A DNA stretch of 5,658 nt from positions 1 through 5,658 of the forward strand of contig CALETL010000066.1 of the NCBI GenBank assembly GCA_937920485.1, read 5' to 3'. Source of the stretch: an uncultured Phycisphaerae bacterium. Lineage in GTDB: Bacteria > Planctomycetota > Phycisphaerae > Sedimentisphaerales > Anaerohalosphaeraceae. The position numbers and the translations under genes are program-made. Shown here in pieces: positions 1 to 5,658 of the stretch (its first letter is position 1; each line of letters begins with the position of its first letter). Under the pieces are notes generated by a model. It was not told where the DNA came from and did not search any database. It saw only the letters and a program-made list of their open reading frames with translations.

Positions 1-884
1 GCCAGTATCAGTCGCCACCAGTGCCGCACTTCGATATTATCCCACAGGGCTTTGAAGTCACCGGTCAACACTCGGAAATGGACCAAAAAGTTAATCCCGC
101 CCAGCATCATAAAGAATGTAACCAAATATTCGATCAGCTTGTAATGGGCAAAGCCGTCCCGGTAGAACGCAATGCTGGCATCGTGCGGTGAAAATCCCCC
201 AGTTGAAAGCGTCGTCAGCGCATGGCAAACGGAATCAAAAATGCTCATGCCCGCCAACGCATAACTGACCCCTGCAGCCACGGTAAATAGGGTATAAACC
301 CCCCACAGGATTTTCAGGGTGCTGAACATGCCGGGGGCGGGTCTGCCGGAAGAAATCTTATGCGCTTCGGCTCCGGCCATATAGTGAGCCCCTTCGGTTC
401 CGAGTGCGGCCAATAAAAAGAATGACAAAATACCGATACCACCGAGCCATTGGGTCAGCGACCGCCAGAACAAAATACTGTGCGGCATGTCGTCCAACCC
501 GGAAAAGACCGTGATTCCCGTCGTGGTAAAACCGCTCATCGCCTCAAAATAGGCGTCAATGTAACTGGCGTCAATGGCGATGCAAAACGGGATCGCTCCC
601 AAAGCCGATGCGACCAGCCAAGCAACCGTACACAACAACATGCTGCTGGTTAAATCCAGGCCGGTGTTCTTGAAATACGACCGCATGAAAAGCCCCAATC
701 CCAGAGATGCCGCCGCAGGGATAATAAACGCCAGAAAGGTTCGCCAACTTTCCGGGCTGTTGTAGTCAGTAAATCGCGTCAGCCCCCAGAACAGAAGCGG
801 CAGCAACAGAAGCAACGCCAGCAATTCTAAAAACGTGCCGGTTAGATGCATAATGCAATGTAATCGAGTGAAACCTTGTCTCAT
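1..884 (-). CDS. trkH: TrkH-family potassium uptake protein, N-terminal part (cut by left window edge)
   Basis: This is the membrane subunit of a Trk/Ktr-type K+ uptake system; in the family it forms the ion path and works with a cytoplasmic nucleotide-binding TrkA/KtrA partner, which is not in the window. I translated 294 codons by hand with no frameshift. A hydrophobic first segment (about residues 17-35, Leu-rich) and a second (about 47-66) precede the first selectivity loop MSGFTTTGITVF (116-127), then FWRSLTQWLGGIGIL (139-153), and a second selectivity loop LSTGGFSPHD (226-235). Two P-loops with the conserved Gly are diagnostic of the TrkH/KtrB superfamily. Family members are about 480-500 residues, so roughly 40 percent lies beyond the left edge. 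I chose ATG at 884 because GGAAAGG (888-894) lies just upstream; an in-frame ATG at 851 has no such site. TrkH and KtrB cannot be separated with certainty from this half; TrkH is favoured by the loop sequences. Confidence 0.93.
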   Translation of the reverse strand, partial: MRQGFTRLHCIMHLTGTFLELLALLLLLPLLFWGLTRFTDYNSPESWRTFLAFIIPAAASLGLGLFMRSYFKNTGLDLTSSMLLCTVAWLVASALGAIPFCIAIDASYIDAYFEAMSGFTTTGITVFSGLDDMPHSILFWRSLTQWLGGIGILSFFLLAALGTEGAHYMAGAEAHKISSGRPAPGMFSTLKILWGVYTLFTVAAGVSYALAGMSIFDSVCHALTTLSTGGFSPHDASIAFYRDGFAHYKLIEYLVTFFMMLGGINFLVHFRVLTGDFKALWDNIEVRHWWRLIL

Positions 885-1149
885 AGGCCTTTCCAAATTC
901 TGCCAATAGATGCAACCCTTGAAAATATAAGACGTTAGCCAGTGTTTAATCGGCCAAACAGAGCCGCGACTTAAGCCCCTTTGACTTACCATTCCAAAGA
1001 TGCGGTTAATGCCTTTTACCAATCGCCATCAGTCGTTAAAAAATGTTCCTCAGCCAATCATTTCCTGAAGAATATTTTTCGTAATCTCGCTGATTGTTGA
1101 AGCAAGCCGGAATTCTATCGGACCCAACCTGTTTACGGCTGCAGAGCGG
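885..1149. other. Intergenic stretch with no recognised feature
   Basis: This gap lies between the trkH start and the rightward promoter at 1150. Apart from the trkH ribosome binding site at its left end I see no convincing reading frame, RNA gene, hairpin-plus-T-run terminator or repeat. A minus-strand frame covering 1036-1419 crosses it but has shadow-like composition. The trkH promoter should be here; the minus strand has a TATATT-like hexamer around 925-930, but I could not pair it with a good -35 at normal spacing, so I do not call it. Confidence 0.5.
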
Positions 1150-1179
1150 TTGATTTAGGACCACGATTTTTGCTATAAT
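1150..1179 (+). promoter_or_regulatory. Sigma70-type promoter candidate facing right
   Basis: TTGATT at 1150-1155 and a perfect TATAAT at 1174-1179 are separated by 18 bases, and TGC at 1171-1173 gives an extended -10 (TGn). Transcription would begin near 1186, almost on top of the ATG pair at 1188 and 1191. It points away from trkH and into the 3' end of the convergent secreted-protein gene. It is the best promoter match I found in the window, yet it serves no clear gene. The call rests on sequence match only. Confidence 0.55.
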
Positions 1180-1187
1180 GACAGAGG

Positions 1188-1421
1188 ATGATGAAAAACT
1201 GCCCCTTTTGTCTGTCAGGGGGCCAAGTATCGGGGGGTATGAAAATGACCAAATATGTACATTGCACCGTGGTTGAAACACGTGTGTGCGGACGAATCCA
1301 GACTGAGAAAACTGAAACACTCGACAGTGCTCCGTGCCCGCGACGTGGAATTCCAAATAACGCTTACCAAATGCGGCCGAGTTATTATCACAGCCCGACC
1401 ACGCTTGATTTTCGAGCATAA
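1188..1421 (+). CDS. Doubtful small protein, 77 codons or fewer, Cys-containing
   Basis: I do not recognise this product. The frame starts with tandem ATG codons (1188, 1191) directly after the promoter at 1150-1179, which would make the message nearly leaderless. An in-frame ATG at 1245 has GGGGGG at 1232-1237 seven bases upstream and would give 58 residues beginning MTKYVHCTVVETRVCGRI. The full frame begins MMKNCPFCLSGG with a CxxC pair and has further Cys at residues 26, 34 and 50, which could bind metal. There is no signal peptide or membrane segment. It ends at 1421, 15 bases before the stop of the convergent gene. Against it: a second plus-strand frame (1255-1521) and a minus-strand frame (1036-1419) are open over the same bases, so coding capacity may be accidental and the transcript may instead be a small or antisense RNA. 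Confidence 0.28.
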   Translation: MMKNCPFCLSGGQVSGGMKMTKYVHCTVVETRVCGRIQTEKTETLDSAPCPRRGIPNNAYQMRPSYYHSPTTLDFRA

Positions 1422-1436
1422 TACCGGCGAATTTCT

Positions 1437-2219
1437 CTATCCGTCTTTGGCCGCTTTGTGTTTGGGTATTGCCGCCGCCTCAGACACATCCGGCAACATT
1501 TCATTGGCGTCACTGGGTTGAGCCGACCCATAATCGGGTAGGCGAATGTCTTCGGTGCTGTTGTATGAGGTGTAATCACCATCGGTTGTGTTGGGGTCAG
1601 ATTCCATCGCTGACCGAGCTTGGTCGCTACCGAGAGCATCGCTGTACGCTGGATCATCCCCCCACGAGTAACGATACCCATACGGCCAATAAGTAAGCTC
1701 CCCGCCACCTGAGTTGCCGGACCAGGAATAGGAAATGTCAGTATCCAACAAGCCCGGCCAAAACTGCCCCTCATCGCCATCCGAACACGAACGCCAACCC
1801 GCAAGATACGGTCCAGGCCGGATGTGCATTGCCCCACCCACAACCGGATAACCGCCGCAGTAGTAACCGTCTCCTTCAGGCGCATCCGGCACATTGGGTA
1901 CCTCCGGTCTGTGCGGCATATCGGGGATCATTCTTGTTCGGTGCACTGTATGATCGCGCGTACCTGTTGTCGTTGGACTTGTCTCGGACGGACTTTCTGC
2001 AATATCCTCCGTAGAATAGATAACAACTGACCGTTTGGCTTGTGGTGAAACTTTGGCGGGTGCGGGACGAGATGGCTCAGTCGCCTCGACAGCAGGCCCT
2101 GTCTCAGAAGGCTCCGTGGGTTCGGTACTATATTCTCGCCCAAAAGCCAACGCAGCCGACAGCCAACCCAGTAAAAACATCATCCCGATAAGAACAAAAT
2201 GCCGTTTACGATTCCGCAC
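1437..2219 (-). CDS. Exported low-complexity protein of unknown function (Pro/Thr/Ser/Glu-rich, then Tyr/Gly/Trp-rich)
   Basis: I do not recognise a family. The 260-residue product has a clear Sec signal peptide: basic MRNRKRH, hydrophobic core to about residue 24, and ALA before likely cleavage near residue 26. Residues 30-115 are disordered-looking and rich in Pro, Thr, Ser and Glu, including TEPTEPSET. Residues 117-190 are rich in Tyr, Gly and Trp (DGYYCGGYPVVGG, SYSWSGNSGGG, WPYGYRYSWGDD). The tail is acidic and polar up to about residue 250, then Lys-rich. STEDI occurs twice (69-73, 221-225) and YSW twice. The mature part has only two cysteines, C121 and C145, which could form a disulfide. 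The start is GTG at 2219, supported by AAAGGA seven bases upstream. It follows the cyclase gene by 40 bases, so cotranscription is likely. It could be a surface, envelope or matrix protein; that is inference. Confidence 0.75.
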   Translation of the reverse strand: MRNRKRHFVLIGMMFLLGWLSAALAFGREYSTEPTEPSETGPAVEATEPSRPAPAKVSPQAKRSVVIYSTEDIAESPSETSPTTTGTRDHTVHRTRMIPDMPHRPEVPNVPDAPEGDGYYCGGYPVVGGAMHIRPGPYLAGWRSCSDGDEGQFWPGLLDTDISYSWSGNSGGGELTYWPYGYRYSWGDDPAYSDALGSDQARSAMESDPNTTDGDYTSYNSTEDIRLPDYGSAQPSDANEMLPDVSEAAAIPKHKAAKDG

Positions 2220-2259
2220 GTCACGATCCTTTCCCTATCCATGACCGCTTTCTCATGCT

Positions 2260-3672
2260 TTAGGATAATATGGCATTCCCCATATGGGAAACGACACGAT
2301 TTCGCCCGCCTTCTTTTGCTTCATAGAGAGCTGCATCAGCACGCTGCATAATCGTTTCTGCTGTGTCGGCCGGTTCCGAGGACCATTCCACCACACCAGC
2401 GCTGATCGACAGGTTTCCGATGCCGGGTAATGATAGGTGGTTAAATTGTTGACATATTCGATCCAGCACGATTTTTGCGCCGGACAGTTTTGTTTCCGGA
2501 AGAATCAGAACAAATTCATCGCCGCCGTAACGAGTAATCACTGTATCAGTATTACGTGTTTGTTCCCGCATGAGATCAGCAAGTTCCTTCAACTTCCTAT
2601 CGCCAGCAGCATGACCGGCTGTATCATTGATCGTTTTGAAATTGTCAAGATCTACGATAGCAATTGAAAATGTGCATCCGTAACGCAAGGCTCGGGCACA
2701 TTCAGCCCGGAGGACATTCTCCAGTATGCGGCGGGTTCCCACACCCGTTAAAGGATCAATTTCACTATCGCGCCGAGCGTCTTCGTAACTACGATAAAGC
2801 CTGGCATTAGTCAGATTCGAACTGAGCACCTGCTGAAGAATAGTGGCCTTATAAACATGTGTCTGGTCTACAGTTTCGGCATTACCTGTTTGACACATAC
2901 ACAGAAATCCTGAGATGTTTTTTTCATCAGCCTCGCTGCAATGGTCCTGAATGGACAAAGGAATCACAAATCCGCCTCTCTGTTGATGGGAATCATTGCA
3001 ACCCGAACAGATATGGCTTGTAATGATCTGCGGGGACGACGATTCATTTGAAACGTCAAGGTTTCTTAAAAGCTCACTCTTCTCACACCGACATCCATTC
3101 TGAAAAGTATTAAGCTGGTTAGAATCGTCTTCCACAAAACACAGAGTTGCCCGTTCAGCGCCTAAATGCTTGGGGACTTCATTGATTGCCATGGATACGA
3201 CATCTTCGAAATCAAGACTTTTCAGGCCCGTCGGCAGCATCGCAAGTTCTTCGGCAGCCATTTGCATCGCCTTGCTGTTTTTCAATCGATAGCCAGCCGT
3301 ATCCCGGCTCGAAATCATGTCAACCGGTTGGCCGCCGTCAAGAATGGGGAGATGGCGTATACGATGCTTGTCCATTAATCTTTCCGCCTCAGCAATGGGT
3401 GTATTCAACGAACAGGATACAACCGATGAGGTCATGATGTCTTTGATAATGACAGCATCCGGTTTGAGATTTTCAGCATAGACTTTCGTGATCATATCTC
3501 TCTCGCTGAGTATGCCGACGAATTGATTGTTCGCATCAAAGACAATCAAACAACCAATGTCATGGGTGCTCATTACCTGAGCTGCCTGAGCTGCTGTCGA
3601 ATCAGCTTGAATGCTCAACAAGTGACCTTTTCGCCCCGTATATTCCCTTAGTTCAGCGATTGTTGCAGACAT
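2260..3672 (-). CDS. CBS-CBS-GAF-GGDEF diguanylate cyclase
   Basis: This 470-residue protein should make cyclic di-GMP from two GTP in the cytoplasm. Domains in order: a CBS pair (about 15-65 and 78-128; CBS pairs commonly bind adenine nucleotides), a GAF-like sensor (about 150-290), and GGDEF (about 300-465). The cyclase start motif DPLTG is at 306-310, metal-binding DLDNFK at 341-346, IND..GH..GD at 348-357, and an intact GGDEF at 383-387, so catalysis is expected. An RxxD inhibitory-site motif is at 373-376, with six rather than the five residues seen in PleD before GGDEF. The GAF segment carries seven cysteines (194, 196, 222, 225, 245, 258, 260), suggesting metal or redox sensing. No signal peptide or membrane segment is seen. 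Its ATG shares one base with the stop of the upstream kinase gene (TAATG) and has AAGGAG eight bases upstream, so translational coupling is likely. Confidence 0.95.
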   Translation of the reverse strand: MSATIAELREYTGRKGHLLSIQADSTAAQAAQVMSTHDIGCLIVFDANNQFVGILSERDMITKVYAENLKPDAVIIKDIMTSSVVSCSLNTPIAEAERLMDKHRIRHLPILDGGQPVDMISSRDTAGYRLKNSKAMQMAAEELAMLPTGLKSLDFEDVVSMAINEVPKHLGAERATLCFVEDDSNQLNTFQNGCRCEKSELLRNLDVSNESSSPQIITSHICSGCNDSHQQRGGFVIPLSIQDHCSEADEKNISGFLCMCQTGNAETVDQTHVYKATILQQVLSSNLTNARLYRSYEDARRDSEIDPLTGVGTRRILENVLRAECARALRYGCTFSIAIVDLDNFKTINDTAGHAAGDRKLKELADLMREQTRNTDTVITRYGGDEFVLILPETKLSGAKIVLDRICQQFNHLSLPGIGNLSISAGVVEWSSEPADTAETIMQRADAALYEAKEGGRNRVVSHMGNAILS

Positions 3673-4991
3673 TATTTATTCTCCTTAGGATTTAAAGGCA
3701 GGATAATTGAAAATACAGAACCCTTCTCGGGCTCGCTCGTTATTGAAATATGACCGCCCAGAAGGTTTGTCAGTTTTTTGGTAATTGATAACCCCAGACC
3801 CGTACCGCCAAATACGCGGTCCGTTGTGCTTTCGGCCTGAGAATAGGCCTTAAAAATCAATTCCTGTTTATCTTTAGCAATCCCGACGCCTGTATCTTCA
3901 ACACTAAATTGTATGCAGGGCTGACCGTCTTTTGAGACCGGTCTGACATTGATCGTTACGTGCCCTTTTTTGGTGAATTTGATTGCGTTGCCGATTAGAT
4001 TAATCATACACTGTTTTAATCGAACCGGATCCGTGGGGAATGTTTCCGGGATTTCTGAATCAATTTGAACATTAAAATCCAAACCCTTTTGACGTGCCCC
4101 GGGAGCCATTGTCGCTTCCATCTCCCGAATAAAATCGGATACATTACAATCGGTAACTTGTATATTCAGTTTGCCGGCTTCGAGCTTACTGTAATCGAGA
4201 ATATCGTTAATCAAAGACAGTAAACCGTTTGCGGATTTATTAATCATTTCAACATATTCGATCTGTTCATCATCTATCTCAGTATCTCGTAATAAATTTG
4301 AAAACCCGATGATGGCATTCATTGGTGTACGCAAATCATGGCTGGAACTGGCTAAGATTTCACTTTTTGCCTTATTGGAAAGATGCGCCTGTCTGGCTGA
4401 ATCTTCAGCTTCGTTTGCATAAGCTTTGAGCTGCTCGTTACGAATCTCGATTTCTTTCTTAGCGCTAATGAGCTGATCTTCTGCTATTTTTTTCTCCGTA
4501 ATATCCTGAGCAAACACCATCACACCGATAATGGCTCCGGCCTTCTTATCGTTCAGCGGAATCCGGTCCACAACTGCCCAGCGGATGGTTCCATCAAAGG
4601 ACTTAAACTGACGGAGCTGCTGGCGTAAGGGCCGTCCGGATTCAATAACTTCTAAATCCTGCTGGCGGGATCGGTGTGCGCCATCGGGAAACAGCTCATA
4701 GTAATTCTTCCCGATAAGTTCATTTTTACTCCGACCCACTGAATCTGCGGCACATTGATTCACCCGAAGAATTTTACCTTCGCGGTCACGATACCAAATC
4801 ACCGCAGGCACTGAATCAAATATGGTCAGAAATTCACGGCGAGACCGTTTCAGCTTCTTAATCGAGTTGGACCAAGCTTCCTCGCTTGCATGAAGTTGTT
4901 TTTCGGTTTGTCCGAGTTGCTGTTCAAGCTGGGAACCGTCCCTTCCTGTATCATTCGAATCAATCAACAGTTGTTTTTCAGAGTAATCCAT
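3672..4991 (-). CDS. Soluble PAS sensor histidine kinase (PAS-HisKA-HATPase_c)
   Basis: This two-component sensor kinase autophosphorylates a histidine and passes the phosphate to a response regulator not present here. From the ATG at 4991 it has 439 residues. A coiled coil (about 20-55) leads to a PAS domain (about 52-166, ending AQDITEKK), then a second coiled coil (about 170-214), the HisKA H-box SSSHDLRTPMNAI with His218 as phospho-acceptor, the N-box NLIGNAIKF (331-339), G1 DTGVGI (366-371), an F-box near 380 and G2 GGTGLGLS (395-402). Asp next to His and the HDLRT pattern fit the acidic-xx-Thr motif linked to phosphatase activity in HisKA kinases. There is no membrane segment and no receiver or HPt domain. 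I chose ATG 4991 because AGGGGA lies five bases upstream; longer in-frame starts (ATG 5009, TTG 5036) lack a good site. First gene of the likely operon. Confidence 0.95.
   Translation of the reverse strand: MDYSEKQLLIDSNDTGRDGSQLEQQLGQTEKQLHASEEAWSNSIKKLKRSRREFLTIFDSVPAVIWYRDREGKILRVNQCAADSVGRSKNELIGKNYYELFPDGAHRSRQQDLEVIESGRPLRQQLRQFKSFDGTIRWAVVDRIPLNDKKAGAIIGVMVFAQDITEKKIAEDQLISAKKEIEIRNEQLKAYANEAEDSARQAHLSNKAKSEILASSSHDLRTPMNAIIGFSNLLRDTEIDDEQIEYVEMINKSANGLLSLINDILDYSKLEAGKLNIQVTDCNVSDFIREMEATMAPGARQKGLDFNVQIDSEIPETFPTDPVRLKQCMINLIGNAIKFTKKGHVTINVRPVSKDGQPCIQFSVEDTGVGIAKDKQELIFKAYSQAESTTDRVFGGTGLGLSITKKLTNLLGGHISITSEPEKGSVFSIILPLNPKENK
3681..3686 (-). promoter_or_regulatory. Strong ribosome binding site of the diguanylate cyclase gene
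   Basis: AAGGAG on the minus strand lies eight bases before the ATG at 3672 and inside the last codons of the kinase gene. With the TAATG overlap it fixes the start of the cyclase and allows both re-initiation and independent loading of ribosomes. Confidence 0.85.
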
Positions 4992-4995
4992 TATT

Positions 4996-5001
4996 TCCCC
5001 T
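4996..5001 (-). promoter_or_regulatory. Ribosome binding site that decides the kinase start
   Basis: AGGGGA on the minus strand sits five bases before ATG 4991. No comparable purine run precedes the in-frame ATG at 5009 or TTG at 5036, so the 15-residue extension they would add is probably not translated. Confidence 0.7.
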
Positions 5002-5188
5002 GTCCACATGACAATCTTAAGTCTTATTGGCAGCAATTTCTAAGCACATTACGTCTATACATGCATACAACTCACTTAAAACTCATCGGGAAATTGTTGC
5101 CCCTGCTTAATCTGGCATTTTGCTTTTTGCAGTATTTGGACTCTCTGATTCCCGAGGTCTTTTGACTTGTTTGTATGATGAGAAAATC

Positions 5189-5239
5189 ATGACAGAACTT
5201 GAAATCCTTCAACAACGATTCCATGGTATGAGCCAGTAA
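5189..5239 (+). CDS. Micro-ORF of 16 residues, doubtful
   Basis: ATG at 5189 opens MTELEILQQRFHGMSQ followed by TAA. The sequence has the charged, helical look of a normal protein N-terminus and GATGAG lies a few bases upstream, but there is nothing else to support translation. It could be a chance frame, a leader peptide, or the surviving start of a decayed gene; no continuation is obvious in the other frames downstream. Confidence 0.15.
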   Translation: MTELEILQQRFHGMSQ

Positions 5240-5278
5240 TTTCCTGGTTTATTGGAAGGTGCGGCAGGATAGACCGAT

Positions 5279-5301
5279 AAAAAAAGGCCTCCATGGGGGT
5301 C
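5279..5301 (-). terminator. Weak terminator-like hairpin for leftward transcription
   Basis: Read on the minus strand, GACCCC-CATG-GAGGCC is followed by seven T. The stem has two mismatches (A/C and C/A) in six pairs, so it is poor; read on the plus strand it pairs better through G-T pairs but lacks a T-run. It could end a leftward transcript entering from the right edge. Confidence 0.2.
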
Positions 5302-5360
5302 ATAGGAATAAGACTAACCATGACCATTGAAAGCACTATGACAAAAAATACGAAACATTA

Positions 5361-5389
5361 TTGACAGTGCCCAGAAAACGCATTTTAAC
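5361..5389 (+). promoter_or_regulatory. Sigma70-type promoter candidate facing right
   Basis: A perfect -35 TTGACA (5361-5366) is followed after 17 bases by TTTAAC (5384-5389), four of six matches to TATAAT. Transcription would begin near 5396, ahead of the tRNA-like fragment at 5421 and the partial frame beyond. This could be the original promoter of a lost tRNA gene or of the right-edge gene. Sequence match only. Confidence 0.35.
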
Positions 5390-5420
5390 TCATTGTAAAC
5401 ACTGGGTTATATATGGATAT

Positions 5421-5451
5421 GCGGTCTGAAAATCCGTGTGTCGGCGGTTCA
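5421..5451 (+). other. tRNA-Phe-like fragment (anticodon arm to T-loop), possible att-site remnant
   Basis: The piece reads as tRNA positions 27-57. Anticodon loop CTGAAAA (5426-5432) with anticodon GAA (5428-5430) is flanked by GCGGT and TCCGT, which pair except T-T next to the loop. Next come variable-loop GTGTC (5438-5442), T-stem GGCGG (5443-5447) and TTCA (5448-5451). This matches the order and wording of bacterial tRNA-Phe genes as I know them. No acceptor stem or D-arm precedes it, and the T-stem partner CCGCC is missing after it, so it is not a working tRNA. Such 3'-half pieces are typically left where an integrase used a tRNA gene as attachment site; a decayed pseudogene or chance match are alternatives. 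Confidence 0.45.
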
Positions 5452-5462
5452 GGCTTGGGTCC

Positions 5463-5658
5463 GTGCTGATCGTGCCTTGCCGATTCTGTCCGGCCGCAAG
5501 CTTAGCTGTCAGAGAGAAAAAGGCGTATATTGAGTTGTTTCGCAGGGGCTTTCGAACAGAGGCCTATGAGTCATTCATTGACACCCTGACGCTTCGCCTT
5601 AACGGTAAAGGCATTCAAACCGCCGTATTCGACAGCAAACTGCCGCATCAATTTGTGG
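5463..5658 (+). CDS. Unidentified partial reading frame running off the right edge
   Basis: The frame is open from 5430 to the window end, after a TGA at 5427-5429. It contains no ATG; GTG at 5436, 5463 or 5472 and TTG at 5535 are the possible starts, and none has a strong ribosome binding site. The later part reads like a real protein, with EKKAYIELFRRGFRTEAYES followed by FIDTLTLRLNGKGIQTAVFD. A CxxC pair (CRFC) lies in the earlier part. I cannot assign a family. A neighbouring plus frame (about 5399-5533) is open up to the A-run at 5517-5521, so the true gene might begin there and be frameshifted. A minus-strand frame ending at 5571 is a competing reading. Confidence 0.3.
   Translation, partial: MLIVPCRFCPAASLAVREKKAYIELFRRGFRTEAYESFIDTLTLRLNGKGIQTAVFDSKLPHQFV

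Larger units (their letters stand above)
5037..5360. other. Gap upstream of the kinase operon, no convincing gene
   Basis: The leader and promoter of the minus-strand kinase operon should lie in the left part. I found a TATAGA hexamer (5054-5059, minus strand) but no good -35 partner, so no promoter is called. A plus-strand frame ending at 5165 is mostly a shadow of the kinase gene. The rest holds a micro-ORF at 5189-5239 and an imperfect hairpin next to an A-run at 5279-5301, described separately; otherwise I see nothing. The DNA is comparatively AT-rich with several stop codons in all frames. Confidence 0.45.

Noticed and set aside
1036..1419. Minus-strand frame of 127 codons between trkH and the secreted-protein gene
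   Set aside because: It has no ribosome binding site, mixed shadow-like composition with no domain, and crosses the strong rightward promoter. I treat it as chance.
1255..1521. Plus-strand frame of 88 codons beginning MYIAPWLKHVC
   Set aside because: It overlaps the end of the better supported secreted-protein gene by 85 bases and lacks a ribosome binding site. It remains a weak rival to the 1188-1421 frame.
5086..5155. Inverted repeat TCGGGAA / TTCCCGA upstream of the kinase gene
   Set aside because: Seven pairs with a 56-base loop and no extension; this is expected by chance in a window of this size and has no T-run.
5370..5406. CCCAG / CTGGG inverted repeat
   Set aside because: Five pairs with a long loop, overlapping the promoter candidate; too weak to call an operator or terminator.
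884..5570. Shared 11-mer AGGCCTATGAG at the trkH start (minus strand) and at 5560-5570 (plus strand)
   Set aside because: Several 11-base matches between strands are expected by chance in 5.6 kb, and the flanks do not match.
5571..5658. Minus-strand frame ending in TGA at 5571 (reads LMRQFAVEYGGLNAF near the edge)
   Set aside because: Only 29 codons are visible and it overlaps the longer plus-strand frame. It is possible as the end of a leftward gene, but there is not enough sequence to prefer it.
1..5658. CRISPR array, insertion sequence, rRNA or intact tRNA
   Set aside because: I saw no regularly spaced repeats, transposase motif, terminal inverted repeats or complete cloverleaf on either strand.

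Overview
The window is bacterial DNA of medium GC content with purine-rich ribosome binding sites and a signal-peptide secretory protein. The style of the signalling genes (soluble PAS histidine kinase, CBS-GAF-GGDEF protein, low-complexity secreted protein) suggests an environmental Gram-negative, possibly Planctomycetota-like, organism. The taxon is a weak guess: no marker gene is present.

Layout. 1-884 (minus) holds the N-terminal 294 codons of a TrkH-type potassium channel/transporter subunit, cut by the left edge. 885-1149 looks non-coding. 1150-1179 is a strong-looking sigma70-type promoter facing right, towards a doubtful small ORF (1188-1421) that converges on the next gene. 4991-1437 (minus) is a compact three-gene cluster: a soluble PAS-HisKA-HATPase histidine kinase, a CBS-CBS-GAF-GGDEF diguanylate cyclase that overlaps it by one base (TAATG), and, 40 bases further on, an exported 260-residue protein rich in Pro/Thr/Ser/Glu and Tyr/Gly/Trp with no family I recognise. 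4992-5360 has no convincing gene, only a 16-codon micro-ORF. 5361-5658 holds a TTGACA promoter candidate, a 31-base piece that reads like the anticodon-to-T-arm part of a tRNA-Phe gene, and the start of an unidentified rightward reading frame without an ATG that runs off the window.

How they may work together. The kinase and the cyclase are probably translationally coupled and should act in one pathway. The kinase has no receiver domain, and no response regulator is visible here, so the link to c-di-GMP must go through an unseen regulator or through direct protein contact. The cyclase integrates a nucleotide-type input (CBS pair) and a GAF input with an unusual cysteine cluster. The exported protein is in the right position to be an output or accessory of this module, but that is inference from position only. 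The most unusual items are the tRNA-Phe-like fragment (possible attachment-site remnant), the Cys-rich GAF domain and the orphan exported protein.
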